Source: an uncultured Aquimarina sp.
GTDB lineage: Bacteria; Bacteroidota; Bacteroidia; Flavobacteriales; Flavobacteriaceae
Assembly (NCBI RefSeq): GCF_947500065.1
Contig: NZ_CANMQT010000004.1
Location: forward strand, 124,001 to 188,000
Length of the DNA stretch: 64,000 nt
Direction of reading: 5' to 3'
The translations under genes and the position numbers were made by a program. Under the pieces are notes generated by a model. That model was not told the origin of the DNA and ran no database searches. It saw only the letters and a list, made by a program, of their open reading frames with translations. Shown piece by piece: positions 7,745-17,500 of this stretch (positions within the stretch are counted from its first letter, which is position 1; each line of letters starts with the position of its first letter).

Positions 7745-8749
7745 GTGAGTAACATTTTAAAAATAAAACAATTATCAAAATCTTTCAATAATGGAAAAGA
7801 TTTGGTTATCAACGATATCAATTTATCAGTTAAAAAAGGTGATACAATTGCTATTGTAGGCGAAAGTGGTAGTGGAAAAACTACACTCACTCGATTAATC
7901 TCTGGGTTAGAAACTCCTGATAGTGGTACAATTAGTATCAATAATACTGAAGTTGCTTCTGAGCATAGTTTTATTCCTCCTGAGAAACGAAATGTTGGAC
8001 TTGTTTTTCAAGATTATGCATTGTTTCCTCATCTAACTGTTTTTAAAAATATTGCTTACGGCCTTTCTAAATCAGAGAACAAGAAAACAAGAGTCTCTGA
8101 AATGTTAACATTAGTAAACTTAACTGGCTATGAAAATCGATATCCACACCAATTATCTGGAGGACAGCAACAAAGGGTCGCTCTTGCACGAGCATTAGCA
8201 CCAAAACCTAAACTACTATTACTTGACGAACCATTTAGCAATCTAGATGTAATGCTGCGAGTTCAACTTAGAAATGAGATTTTTGATATTATAAAAAAAA
8301 CCGGAGTTACTGCCATATTTGTAACACATGACACACAAGATGCTATAGCTATTGCTGACAAAATTATAATATTACAAGAAGGAAAAAAAATACAAAAAGG
8401 GTCTATCAAAAAACTATACAAAAAACCTAAAGATTATTATGTCGCCTCTCTTTTTAGTACAATTTCGCAATTATCAGAAGAGGATTTAGCCTGTTTCGGA
8501 TACAATACAAAAGAAGAAAACAAAAAATACGCAATTCGAGTTAATCAATTTAAAATCAACATCCCATCAGATTTCAACCTGAGTATAAAAATTAACAAGA
8601 CTGTTTTTATGGGAGATCATTTTATGCACACCACTACGCTACCCAACAATACTGTACTAAACTTTACATCCGAAGATAAATTAATAGATCAAGTAACTAT
8701 TGGGTTTGACACAGATACAATTTTATCCTTTACTAAAAAAGATTATTAA
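7745..8749 (+). CDS. fbpC: Ferric iron ABC transporter ATP-binding protein
   Basis: Energises FbpAB. The 334-residue protein has Walker A 'GESGSGKTT' (39-47), the Q-loop 'VFQDYALFPHLTV', signature 'LSGGQQQR' (137-144), Walker B 'LLLLDEP' (157-163) and the switch His in 'VTHD'. About 100 C-terminal residues form a regulatory beta domain, as in FbpC/PotA-type ATPases. Start is GTG at 7745, 6 bases after fbpB. Its 3' end overlaps the convergent imelysin gene by 4 bases. With TTG on fbpB, two successive weak start codons may tune stoichiometry. Confidence 0.92.
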   Translation: MSNILKIKQLSKSFNNGKDLVINDINLSVKKGDTIAIVGESGSGKTTLTRLISGLETPDSGTISINNTEVASEHSFIPPEKRNVGLVFQDYALFPHLTVFKNIAYGLSKSENKKTRVSEMLTLVNLTGYENRYPHQLSGGQQQRVALARALAPKPKLLLLDEPFSNLDVMLRVQLRNEIFDIIKKTGVTAIFVTHDTQDAIAIADKIIILQEGKKIQKGSIKKLYKKPKDYYVASLFSTISQLSEEDLACFGYNTKEENKKYAIRVNQFKINIPSDFNLSIKINKTVFMGDHFMHTTTLPNNTVLNFTSEDKLIDQVTIGFDTDTILSFTKKDY

Positions 8750-9828
8750 TCTCCATCATTATCTGTAGAAGTAATGATTATAGACAAAACACTTCTTACA
8801 TCCACACTAAATAATATTCCAAGTTCATCTAATTTTTTGTGTAATACCTCCACTTCATTTGGATTAGTTGTAATTGCTTCAAATAATGACACTGGTATTC
8901 CGTCTATAGATTCATAGATCTCATCAATCTTATTTTTAATAGCATTGTTCAACTCATTATTCTTAATAACCGAAAAGACATAATCAGAGATTCCTAATCC
9001 ATTGGTTTTAAAATAAACCCGTTCTACACTTTGTATATTTTCTCTCAAAATCTCTAGAGAAGAGTTACTAAAATATGCTTGGGTAAGTTCTGGGTTAGTG
9101 TTTTCTGAATTCTCTAACCCTGCTGGTTTTCCAATTTTTGTAACTTTACCCGTATCTATAAGATTAAATAAACCATTGTAAAGTCTATTAAAAGAACCAT
9201 CAATTGCTGTAGCTTGACTATTAACAAACACGCTTGCATAATCTTCTCCAGATTCTTCCCACACATTTAATAATCGACTTGCTTGATTTTTTAATTCTAA
9301 AGCTATAAATCTTAAATAATTCTGTCTATTATCTGATAGTGTAAATTCCTGGTTTGTATTCCCCAAAGAATCTTTAAAAACCAAATATTCTAATCCTGAT
9401 AACGTTTTAGCTTGAGGACTAATAGATGTTATTAGTTCTTCATTAATTTCTGTATTGTCAACAATAAAACTTTCTATCGCGTTAGGTAGCGTTGGCCAAT
9501 TGTATAACGCTTGATGAAAAAATCGATCTCGTACTTCCCCTATATTGAAAGCGTAAATAGAAGCATATGCAAGTGCAGTGCTTTTCCATTGATTTCTTAC
9601 CGTTACCAAATTAGTTTCATTAATATCGTTAAGATATACCTCAACAGCCAAATTAAGAGCATCAGTTTGATTCTTAAATTCGTTTACAGAAAGTAGAATA
9701 TTATTTGTAGCTACATCGTCTAAAAACTCTCTTACTTCAAAATTATTTGTATTCGTTTCTGGATCGTCCTCATTACAAGAAATTATACAACCGATAAGTA
9801 CTAAAAATATGATTTGTATTTTTTTCAT
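8746..9828 (-). CDS. Imelysin-family lipoprotein (second copy)
   Basis: The 360-residue protein has a lipoprotein signal (IFLVLIGCIISC). Its body matches imelysin/peptidase M75 proteins: 'VRNQWKSTALAYASIYAFNIGEV', 'NWPTLPNAIESFIV', 'AKTLSGLEYLVFKDS' (in place of the strict GxHxxE motif) and long alpha-helical segments. Imelysins such as IrpA and EfeO are iron-regulated surface or periplasmic proteins linked to iron uptake; no peptidase activity is firmly established. Last gene of the imelysin / di-heme / imelysin operon, facing fbpABC. The motif change, GLEYL instead of GxHxxE, suggests it cannot bind metal like its partner. Confidence 0.85.
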   Translation of the reverse strand: MKKIQIIFLVLIGCIISCNEDDPETNTNNFEVREFLDDVATNNILLSVNEFKNQTDALNLAVEVYLNDINETNLVTVRNQWKSTALAYASIYAFNIGEVRDRFFHQALYNWPTLPNAIESFIVDNTEINEELITSISPQAKTLSGLEYLVFKDSLGNTNQEFTLSDNRQNYLRFIALELKNQASRLLNVWEESGEDYASVFVNSQATAIDGSFNRLYNGLFNLIDTGKVTKIGKPAGLENSENTNPELTQAYFSNSSLEILRENIQSVERVYFKTNGLGISDYVFSVIKNNELNNAIKNKIDEIYESIDGIPVSLFEAITTNPNEVEVLHKKLDELGILFSVDVRSVLSIIITSTDNDGD

Positions 9829-9853
9829 TTTAATAGCTATTGTTTCAATCTAA

Positions 9854-11248
9854 TTATAAAGAGTTTATAAAATCAATCAATTGTTCTCTTTCTTCTTGAG
9901 CAAGATTTACAAAATCTTGTTTACTCTGTCCTGCTTCTCCTCCATGCCAAAGTATGGCTTCTTCGACATTTCTTGCTCTACCATCATGTAATAAAAATGT
10001 ATGATCATTTACTGTAGCAATTAGTCCTATTCCCCAAAGAGGTTGGGTTCGCCATTCTCGGCCATCCGCCTTAAAATCTGATCTATTATCTGTCAATTCT
10101 TCGCCCATATCATGTAATAAGAAATCAGAGTATGGTTTTATTGCAATGCCTCCTAATAAAGGACTAAAAGGAAAGCTAGTGGTTTTCTGATTAATAGCAT
10201 GACATCCTATACAGTTCAATTCTTCAAAAATTTTCTTTCCTTTAAGCACTGACTCGTCTTTAAAATTTCTTCTATTAGGCACCGCAAGGTTAGCTTGATA
10301 AAATTGCACATTTTCTAATTGCGTATCCGTTACCTCTGGTTCTCCTCCATTAGGCGCTTGCATACAATCTAATTGTGGAGACGGACAGTTATTCTCTGGA
10401 AACATAGATGTAGTCAATCCCATATCACCATGAAAAGCAGAAGTAATCTGTTGTTTTAATGTTGGAGAGTTCGCTTTCCAACCATATCGCCCCAATTGCA
10501 GACTATTAGCTTCAACATCCCAAACATAATTTGCTTTACCCGATATACCATCATCATCTGCATCAAACTCATCTTCAAATTTAGTAATCTCAGTATCAGG
10601 TAATGCACTTATAAAACCCAAACCGATTGTCTGTTGAGCAACTCTAGGAGACATCAGCACATTGTTTAATGCACCGAATTGCGCATCTACAATAGTATAA
10701 ATCGGTTTTTGAAGTTCATATGAAGTACCATCAGAATAAGTCCCCGATATCGTTTCATAACTAACATTTACTTTTGCTTCGTAAGGGATTCCATTATTAG
10801 CTCTATCCTGTATTTGTAACCCATATTCCGGTACTGGATTCGCAAAACCCAAAGCACCCTGTCCAGCCAAGCTAATACGCATTAAAAAACCTCTAGATGT
10901 AGCTCCATTTTCTAATGGACGACCTCTTCCGTCTTTAAAATGACAAGCAGCACAAGCACGTGCATTAAATGTGGGACCTAATCCATCTCTTGCCGTAGTA
11001 GATGCTGGAGACGAAACCCAAGATTGATTAAACAAAGAATTACCAGTTGCAAATTTAGCTTGATCCTGAAATGATAATCCTTCAATTTCAAAACCAAAAG
11101 CATTACCACTTGTAGAATTCACACCCAATACTCCAGTTAATAACTCTTCACCTTCCTCGTACAAAACCTCTGAAACATCTATGTAATCATCATCTCCTGA
11201 ACAAGCTATACTTAATACAACAATTAATAGCAAAAAATACTTTTTCAT
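9854..11248 (-). CDS. Di-heme oxidoreductase-family lipoprotein (DUF1111, 'thiol oxidoreductase')
   Basis: The 464-residue protein has a lipobox (VVLSIAC) and two c-type heme motifs: 'CAACH' at about residue 98 and 'CIGCH' at about residue 348. The region 'SFQDQAKFATGNSLFNQSWV' and the C-terminal 'PLWGIGLIATVNDHTFLLHDGRARNVEEAILWHGGEA' (split here as known family landmarks) are characteristic of the DHOR/DUF1111 family, which is related to di-heme peroxidases. Found between two imelysin genes, as is common in Bacteroidetes, and so probably works with them in periplasmic iron handling (inference; a ferric or ferrous redox step is plausible). Confidence 0.88.
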   Translation of the reverse strand: MKKYFLLLIVVLSIACSGDDDYIDVSEVLYEEGEELLTGVLGVNSTSGNAFGFEIEGLSFQDQAKFATGNSLFNQSWVSSPASTTARDGLGPTFNARACAACHFKDGRGRPLENGATSRGFLMRISLAGQGALGFANPVPEYGLQIQDRANNGIPYEAKVNVSYETISGTYSDGTSYELQKPIYTIVDAQFGALNNVLMSPRVAQQTIGLGFISALPDTEITKFEDEFDADDDGISGKANYVWDVEANSLQLGRYGWKANSPTLKQQITSAFHGDMGLTTSMFPENNCPSPQLDCMQAPNGGEPEVTDTQLENVQFYQANLAVPNRRNFKDESVLKGKKIFEELNCIGCHAINQKTTSFPFSPLLGGIAIKPYSDFLLHDMGEELTDNRSDFKADGREWRTQPLWGIGLIATVNDHTFLLHDGRARNVEEAILWHGGEAGQSKQDFVNLAQEEREQLIDFINSL

Positions 11249-11270
11249 CCTTAAAATATAAAAACCAACA

Positions 11271-11295
11271 AGTCCTAAATATGATATTTAGGACT
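11271..11295. repeat. Perfect inverted repeat between imelysin and di-heme genes
   Basis: Arms AGTCCTAAAT / ATTTAGGACT, 10 bp each, with a 5-base loop, sit in the 77-base gap between two genes transcribed leftward. There is no strong T run on the minus strand, so it is better read as an attenuating or mRNA-processing hairpin than a full terminator. Confidence 0.6.
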
Positions 11296-11325
11296 CATTA
11301 GCGAAAACTAATTTTCAATATAAAA

Positions 11326-12549
11326 CTATAGGCTAATTCCTATTGTTGTTGCCGACGCACTAATAATATCTGCCCATTCTTGTAATGCTATAACACTTTG
11401 TAAAACAACTCCTGGAGTTGTATCGGTAGTATTCTCCTGTGTTATTAAGAAATCAAAAGGCTGTGCATTATTAGCAACTGCATTTACCTTTTCTATAGCA
11501 TTATCAGATGCGTCTTTTAATACTTGCGCTTGATTCTCATCTGCTTGTTTTACTAAATCATAAAATGAAGCTCCAGAAATAGTCGCATATTGACCAAAGA
11601 TCACATTATAAACTCCTTGTGCGTTAGCGAATATGTCTCGATCTGTATTGTCAGAAAAACAAGAATGTTCATCTTCCTGACCAGAAGCATCAATACCATC
11701 AACAGAATTTAAAGGAGCGATAATTCTTTCTGAACTTAATTCATCTCCTGCAATAAAAAATGCGCCATTAATTAACTGCTTTAATGCGACATCCTCATCT
11801 AATGCTAAGAAAACCTCGTTATAAGTTCCTCCGACATTCCAAGTATCCACAAGCTTTTTAAGGTCATTCACTAAAAGGCTTGTTACCACTTTAAGGTATT
11901 CTCCTCTTCTATCAGCATCATCTGCTGTTGTATAATCTGTAAACAATCTCAAACCTGCTTGATTTTCACTCGGGTTTGTATTATCCTGTCCCCATAGTAG
12001 AAATTCAATAGCATGCCAGCCAGTACTTATAGATTTATCACTATCTTCTTCGTTTAATGAAATAAGAGTAGCTTCATCGATAGTTATACTTGTATTACTA
12101 ATGATACTTGTATATGTACCCGCAAATGGTTCAGTTCCAGCTTCAATATAATCTACATAGCCTTCATCTATTGGCCAAGCATTTAGTTGTCCTTCATTTC
12201 CAATTCCCCAAGGTGCGGATGCAGATTCGTCGGTATCAATAGGGCCATTAGCTTCCCTATATGCTTCTGTCTGGCCATACGCTTCTCGAACATTTAGCCA
12301 AGCTGTTTTTGCTAATTCAAAATTAACTTCTGATGGTGTATCTACAAAAGTATTAATAGCTGTTTCCATTGTTACAGCCCCGTTATAACTATCAAGGTAA
12401 GATTGATATACTAGATTACTATAATTTGCTATTACAGCTGATTTTGTAACTGGATTAACCGTTGTTCCTTGATCATCATCATTAGAACAAGAAAATATAC
12501 TTGCCAAGATTGTAGCTGAAAAGAATAGGTTAGTTAGTGAGTTTTTCAT
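11326..12549 (-). CDS. Imelysin-family iron-regulated lipoprotein (IrpA-like)
   Basis: The 407-residue protein has a lipoprotein signal (SATILASIFSC). The imelysin domain carries the diagnostic metal-site motif GxHxxE in 'GWHAIEFLLWGQD' at about residue 178, and 'KTAWLNVREAYGQTEAYR' and 'AWPIDEGYVDYI' earlier. IrpA-type imelysins are induced by iron starvation. It is the first gene of a three-gene leftward operon. Its promoter (TTTG-N19-TATATTTG on the minus strand) is flanked by two operator-like 19-mers, one of which sits exactly as the matching site does at fbpA. Confidence 0.92.
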   Translation of the reverse strand: MKNSLTNLFFSATILASIFSCSNDDDQGTTVNPVTKSAVIANYSNLVYQSYLDSYNGAVTMETAINTFVDTPSEVNFELAKTAWLNVREAYGQTEAYREANGPIDTDESASAPWGIGNEGQLNAWPIDEGYVDYIEAGTEPFAGTYTSIISNTSITIDEATLISLNEEDSDKSISTGWHAIEFLLWGQDNTNPSENQAGLRLFTDYTTADDADRRGEYLKVVTSLLVNDLKKLVDTWNVGGTYNEVFLALDEDVALKQLINGAFFIAGDELSSERIIAPLNSVDGIDASGQEDEHSCFSDNTDRDIFANAQGVYNVIFGQYATISGASFYDLVKQADENQAQVLKDASDNAIEKVNAVANNAQPFDFLITQENTTDTTPGVVLQSVIALQEWADIISASATTIGISL

Positions 12550-12560
12550 TACTTATTATT

Positions 12561-12579
12561 ATTTAGACTTAATTTAAAT
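12561..12579. promoter_or_regulatory. Operator-like 19-mer, downstream copy
   Basis: ATTTAGACTTAATTTAAAT, an imperfect inverted repeat (ATTTAGA / TTTAAAT). It lies just downstream of the -7 element of the imelysin promoter, covering the expected start site. It matches the upstream copy at 16 of 19 positions. Confidence 0.55.
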
Positions 12580-12585
12580 AGAGTG

Positions 12586-12616
12586 CAAATATATTCAGCT
12601 AAACATATAAAACAAA
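12586..12616 (-). promoter_or_regulatory. Imelysin operon promoter
   Basis: On the minus strand TTTG (12616-12613) and TATATTTG (12593-12586) are separated by exactly 19 bases, a full match to the Bacteroidetes consensus. Start codon is 37 bases downstream. Confidence 0.85.
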
Positions 12617-12619
12617 TTT

Positions 12620-12638
12620 ATTTAGATTAAATATAAAT
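12620..12638. promoter_or_regulatory. Operator-like 19-mer, upstream copy
   Basis: ATTTAGATTAAATATAAAT, ending three bases from the -33 TTTG of the imelysin promoter. Read on the gene strand, TCTAAATAAATTTG spans operator end and -33, identical to the fbpA promoter at the same spacing. Confidence 0.55.
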
Positions 12639-12728
12639 AACAAAGTGTTAAATTTTAAATTAAGAAACAAATACCAAAAACACATAATTATCTTAAAACC
12701 AATAACATAAAATAAAATATGTTTAAAT

Positions 12729-12786
12729 ATTACTAGAAAGCTAGTATTATTACTATATTTATAGTTTTATTACTAAAAACATAGTT
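12729..12786. promoter_or_regulatory. Three tandem BlaI-type operators, 20-bp period
   Basis: Three inverted repeats of form ATTACTA-N6-TAGT(A/T) start at 12729, 12749 and 12769, exactly 20 bp apart. They end at the -7 element TATATTTG (12786-12793) of the blaI promoter. ACTA/TAGT half-sites resemble the BlaI/MecI/CopY operator core. The arrangement indicates autoregulation of the repressor just downstream. Confidence 0.75.
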
Positions 12787-12797
12787 ATATTTGCAAT

Positions 12798-13181
12798 ATG
12801 AAAGACCTAACTAAGGCAGAAGAACAGATTATGAGATATCTATGGAAGCTCGAAAAAGCATTCTTAAAGGATATTGTTGAACAGTTCCCTGAACCTAAAC
12901 CCGCTTATACGACTATATCAACAGTTATTAGAACTTTGGTAACCAAAAATTTTATAAGTTTTACAACATACGGAAGAATAAAAGAGTATTATCCTCTTGT
13001 TTCTAAGGAGGTATATTTCAAAAATCATTTTAAAGGAGTAGTAAAAAATTTCTTCAGTGGCTCTATAAGTAAGTTCGCCATGTTTTTTACTAATGATGAG
13101 GATTTAAATGTATCGGAATTAGAAAAAATGAAACTTCATATTCAAGAAAAAATAGATGAACTAAAAAAAGAGGATGAATAA
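12798..13181 (+). CDS. BlaI/MecI/CopY-family transcriptional repressor
   Basis: The 127-residue protein has the winged-helix domain of this family: 'LTKAEEQIMRYLWKLEKAFLKDI', then 'PAYTTISTVIRTLVTKNFIS' as recognition helix, and 'GRIKEYYPLVSKEVYF' as wing. The C-terminal helices dimerise and, in the family, hold the site cut when the M56 partner is activated. Stop overlaps the M56 gene by 8 bases, the usual BlaI/BlaR pairing. The -7 element ends only 4 bases before the ATG, so the mRNA may be leaderless. Confidence 0.95.
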   Translation: MKDLTKAEEQIMRYLWKLEKAFLKDIVEQFPEPKPAYTTISTVIRTLVTKNFISFTTYGRIKEYYPLVSKEVYFKNHFKGVVKNFFSGSISKFAMFFTNDEDLNVSELEKMKLHIQEKIDELKKEDE

Positions 13182-14505
13182 TTTTTTAATATATCTAATT
13201 CAAGTAAGTTGTTGCTTAGGTGTATTATACACTGCGTACTACTTACTCTTCAGAAAGTTAACTTTTCATAAAATCAATAGAGTTTTATTGCTTCTTTTAT
13301 TACCAATTTCTCTATGTTTTCCGTTTCTAAACCAAATGGAGATTCCCATTACCAACCAATCGATAGTAATACCAGATTTTGATGAGTTTTTAGAGTTGAG
13401 TCAAATAATAAATGAAGATGTTCAGACAGATATTGAATATCTTGAAAAGGAATGGGATCCAATTCATTTGCTGTCTTTAGTTTATGGTGTGGGTATGTTT
13501 ATTTGCCTGCTAAGATTACTACTGCCTATTTCACAATTATACAAATTAAAGAAAAGATCTAAAACTTTCGTTAAAGATGGGTTTTGTTTTATTGCTGCAG
13601 ACACGCCCACTATATTCTCCTGTTTTCGTTGGATTTTCATCCCAAAAGATAAAATAAATGCAATTGATCAGGCAATACTTGAACATGAGAAGGTTCATGT
13701 AAAACTTGGACACACTATCGATCTCATGCTAACCGAAATATATTTAGTTGTATTCTGGTTTAATCCTTTTTCATATTTATTTAAGAAATCTATTAGGTCC
13801 ATTCATGAGTTTCAGGCAGATAAATTAGTTATCAATAATCAAATCAAAAAATCACATTATTTGGAACTCTTGATTAAAAATCTGGGAGCAAAACAAAACG
13901 TACAATTACATAGTTATTTCAATCATTCATTAATCAAAAAACGAATAGACATGATCACAAAAACCAATTCCAATCAAAAGAATATTATCAGGTATGCCTT
14001 CCTACTCCCGATACTGGCAATACTTTTTATGGCATTTATGAAACCTGAACTTAGTACTACCCATATTACAGAATCGGTAATAACTGAAGAAATCATAATC
14101 AACATTCCTCCATCTATCTTTCCTATTCAAAATGGATCTGTAGATGACATTACTGCTATTTATGGTCCTGGATTTAATCATCCCATAAAGAAAAAGAAAG
14201 TATTTCATCATGGAATTGATATTAGAGCTAAAGTAGGAACTCCTATTCTAGCTACTGGAGATGGTACTATTGCCACTGCAAAAAACAAGGGGAATTGGGG
14301 GAATCTAATAATTATTTCTCACGCAGACGGTTATCAAACCTGGTACGCACACCTGCAAGGTTTTAATATTGAAGAAAACCAGCAAGTCAAAAAAGGACAA
14401 ATCATAGGTTATAGTGGAAATACCGGATTATCTACTGGACCTCATCTTCATTATGAAGTACAGCGTAATGGAAAAAGATTAAATCCTATGGATTTTCTTA
14501 AATAA
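13174..14505 (+). CDS. BlaR1-like M56 metallopeptidase fused to an M23 (LytM) peptidase domain
   Basis: The 443-residue membrane protein has N-terminal helices at about residues 4-24, 36-53 and 98-120. The M56 zinc motif HEKVH is at 171-175, followed by 'EFQADKLV' (third ligand region). A further helix lies at about 270-288. Outside it, residues 340-443 form an M23 domain: 'HHGIDIRA' (H-x3-D at 345-349) and 'HLHYEV' (HxH at 424-426), a complete LytM zinc site. BlaR1 proteins normally end in a penicillin-sensing domain; here the sensor position is taken by a cell-wall peptidase. The M56 part likely cleaves the adjacent BlaI-type repressor. The signal is unknown; cell-wall state is a reasonable guess. 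Confidence 0.88.
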   Translation: MNNFLIYLIQVSCCLGVLYTAYYLLFRKLTFHKINRVLLLLLLPISLCFPFLNQMEIPITNQSIVIPDFDEFLELSQIINEDVQTDIEYLEKEWDPIHLLSLVYGVGMFICLLRLLLPISQLYKLKKRSKTFVKDGFCFIAADTPTIFSCFRWIFIPKDKINAIDQAILEHEKVHVKLGHTIDLMLTEIYLVVFWFNPFSYLFKKSIRSIHEFQADKLVINNQIKKSHYLELLIKNLGAKQNVQLHSYFNHSLIKKRIDMITKTNSNQKNIIRYAFLLPILAILFMAFMKPELSTTHITESVITEEIIINIPPSIFPIQNGSVDDITAIYGPGFNHPIKKKKVFHHGIDIRAKVGTPILATGDGTIATAKNKGNWGNLIIISHADGYQTWYAHLQGFNIEENQQVKKGQIIGYSGNTGLSTGPHLHYEVQRNGKRLNPMDFLK

Positions 14506-14521
14506 GAAAAATAAAATAAGA

Positions 14522-14558
14522 AAAACAGGCAAGTATAAAAAATACCCTTGCCTGTTTT
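14522..14558. terminator. Bidirectional terminator
   Basis: The stem AAAACAGGCAAG / CTTGCCTGTTTT with a 13-base loop lies between the convergent M56-M23 and TonB-receptor genes. Confidence 0.85.
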
Positions 14559-14578
14559 AACATATAAAACTAACTCAA

Positions 14579-17500
14579 CTATAGACTAAAATTAACTCTT
14601 GCAAATAAAAATCTTCCAGAATATCCAAACTGCGAAGTTCTTCTAGAATATACAAACTGATCACCTGCAGTTCCTCCTGCTCTGTTCTCATCAGGATACA
14701 CATCTAATAAGTTATTGGCACCAATAGTAATATTCAGGTTTTCTAAAACCTTTGCAGAAAAAGAAAGATCTGTAACGACTTTTCCTCCATATACAGCATC
14801 ATCACTTACTACAGCACCATCTACTCTTGGATCCCCATTAAAATCATCTGGATCCGTTACTTCACCAAAGAATACATTTCTAAGTAAAACATCGTATTTC
14901 CCAAAAGATAAAACATTTGTCAAACTCAGTTTGGTTCTTGGTTGAGCAAGGGTTAAAAATGCTTCTTCTTGCCCATCAAAGAAACTTCCACTTTCTCCTG
15001 CATTAGCAATTCGCCGGGGAACTCTTATTTCTTCTACTTCGGTCTTCGCAAATGTGGCTGACAAATCATTCTTAAGCACCATATCCTCTCCAAAATTTGC
15101 TTTATGAGAAATTACCACATCTACTCCCTGAGATTTGGTATCAATAGCGTTCACAAAAAAACGTGCACTGGTTGCTCCTGAATTTTCAAATATCTGGGTT
15201 AATTCAGCATCTCCTCCATTTCCGAAACTTCCGCTATATACAATTCTATCATCTATATTGATTAAATAAGCATCTGCAGTAACAGTGAAATTCTGAACTT
15301 TAGCAGTAAAACCTAAACTAAAACTACTTGATGTTTCTTCTTTCAGTTTTGCTATCCCAATTAATGCTGCTGCTCTACTATCATTAGTAAAAGTTCCTTG
15401 TTCAAAAGGTTGATTGTCTACAAAAACTGTACTGGTTCTACTAAAGAATTGTTGGTGCAACGATGGGGCTCTAAAACCTGTACTATTCGCTCCTCGAACT
15501 GAGAAGTTTTCAGTTATTTTATAGCGAGTCGCTATTTTATAATTAAACGTATCACCAAAATCAGAGAAATTCTCATATCTAGCTGCCAGACTTACCAGCC
15601 ATTGCTCTGTAAAATCAGCTTCCAGATCAATATAACCAGCAATACTATTTCTGTATTTGTCAGTTTCATTATTAGGATCATATCCCCTAAAAACTTGCGA
15701 TCCACCACCAAGTACTGCTCCTGTAAAATTATTACGTACTAAATCTGCATCGGGAGTTGTACCTGTTACAATATTACCATTAACATCATAACTTGTATAA
15801 GAAGCTTCTTCTCCAGCAGTAATTGTATAATTTTCTACTTTATATTCCGCACCCATTGCGACATTCAATCCGCTAAAAATTTCTTCATAAAACCTGCCAA
15901 TATCCAGATTAGTAGTGTTCTGCATAAAACTTAAGGCTCCTGCATCAAAACTTCTAGGTGTTGCTACTCCTAAGGTTCCGTTACTAGAGTTACCAACAGT
16001 AATATCAAAGATGTTAATACCATACGTATTAGAGAAATCTACACTCCACTCTTTTACTTTTCCTTTGATTCCTACAGCAATAGATTTATCTACAATATCT
16101 GTTCCTATATTTGGTAAAAAACCATTTGGAAATGCTGGGGTATTTGCTCTACCATCACCTTGTGCTGGTCTTCTATAAAACCCAGATGCCAAACCTTCTC
16201 TATAACTAATTCCACCAAAACTGTAGAATTCTGCATCTTCTCCAAGAGGAATTGCCATGTTAGCAAAGAATTTTCCTTCTCGTAATTTGGCAGTACCTAC
16301 TTTAAACCTAAAATCTGTACGCGTCAATCCTCGAGCCGCCAATTCATCTTCATCCGCATCAAAATCTAATAACCCTCTAAAAGTATCTATGTCTGTTGCA
16401 TCTGTAACATCTAATGCTGCAATCTGATCTCTAGTCGTCTGATCCAAATAAGAAATATTTTGAGAAGCTGTTTGATAATCTGCTAAGGTCATTTCTGCTA
16501 CATTTCCCCCACTAGCAGCAAATACTCGTTCTGCTCCATGAAACCCCCTAAAAATATCACCTTGATAATCCCGATTACGCAATGCAGGTTCTCTTGTAGA
16601 TAAGGATCCTGTAAAATTAATATATCCACCATTCTCTCCTATTGGCAACCCATAATTGACATCCAACACCACTTTTTCACCATCACTTCCACCATCAAAC
16701 TGATTAGAATTTTTGCTAAAATTAGCTCCTGTAGTTAGTGTAACATCTAATTTGTTTGTTCCTTTCTTTAAAACAATATTGATCACCCCTGCAATAGCAT
16801 CAGAACCATATTGTGCAGCTGCACCATCTCTTAATACTTCAATACGTTGGATTGCTGCTGTTGGGATCGCATTTAAATCTGTACCAACACTACCAGCTCC
16901 TACGGTTCCGTTTACATTTACCAATGCTGTATTATGTCTTCTTTTTCCATTAATTAAAACTAATACCTGATCAGGCCCTAATCCTCTTAATGAGGCTGGA
17001 TCAATATGATCTGTTCCATCAGAAACTGTTTGGGTTTGCGAAGTAAATGATGGTGCTACATAATTAAGAATCTCATTAACTGAGGTCTGTGGACCTTGTG
17101 TAGCAATTTGCGTAATATCAATAACATCTATTGGCACTGCTGTTTCTGTTGCAGTACGGCTAGGATTTCTAGATCCTACAATCACTACATCGTCCAATTT
17201 GGCGGATGCATCTTTTAAAGTGACCGAAACAAAATCTTTTCCTGTTGTATCTACTTCTGCTGTTTCAAAACCAACATAAGATATCACCAGAATAACATCA
17301 TCATCCGATAAATTAATAGTGAAATTCCCTTCAAAATCAGTTTGCGCACCAATGGTAGTTCCTTTTACCAAAACATTAGCTCCTGGTAGTGGACTTCCAT
17401 TAGAATCTTTTACATTTCCTTTTACTTCCCGAATAATTTTTTCCTTTTCTTGTGTAAATGGTTTCTTTTTTAATATCACCTGTTTTCCCATAATGGAATA

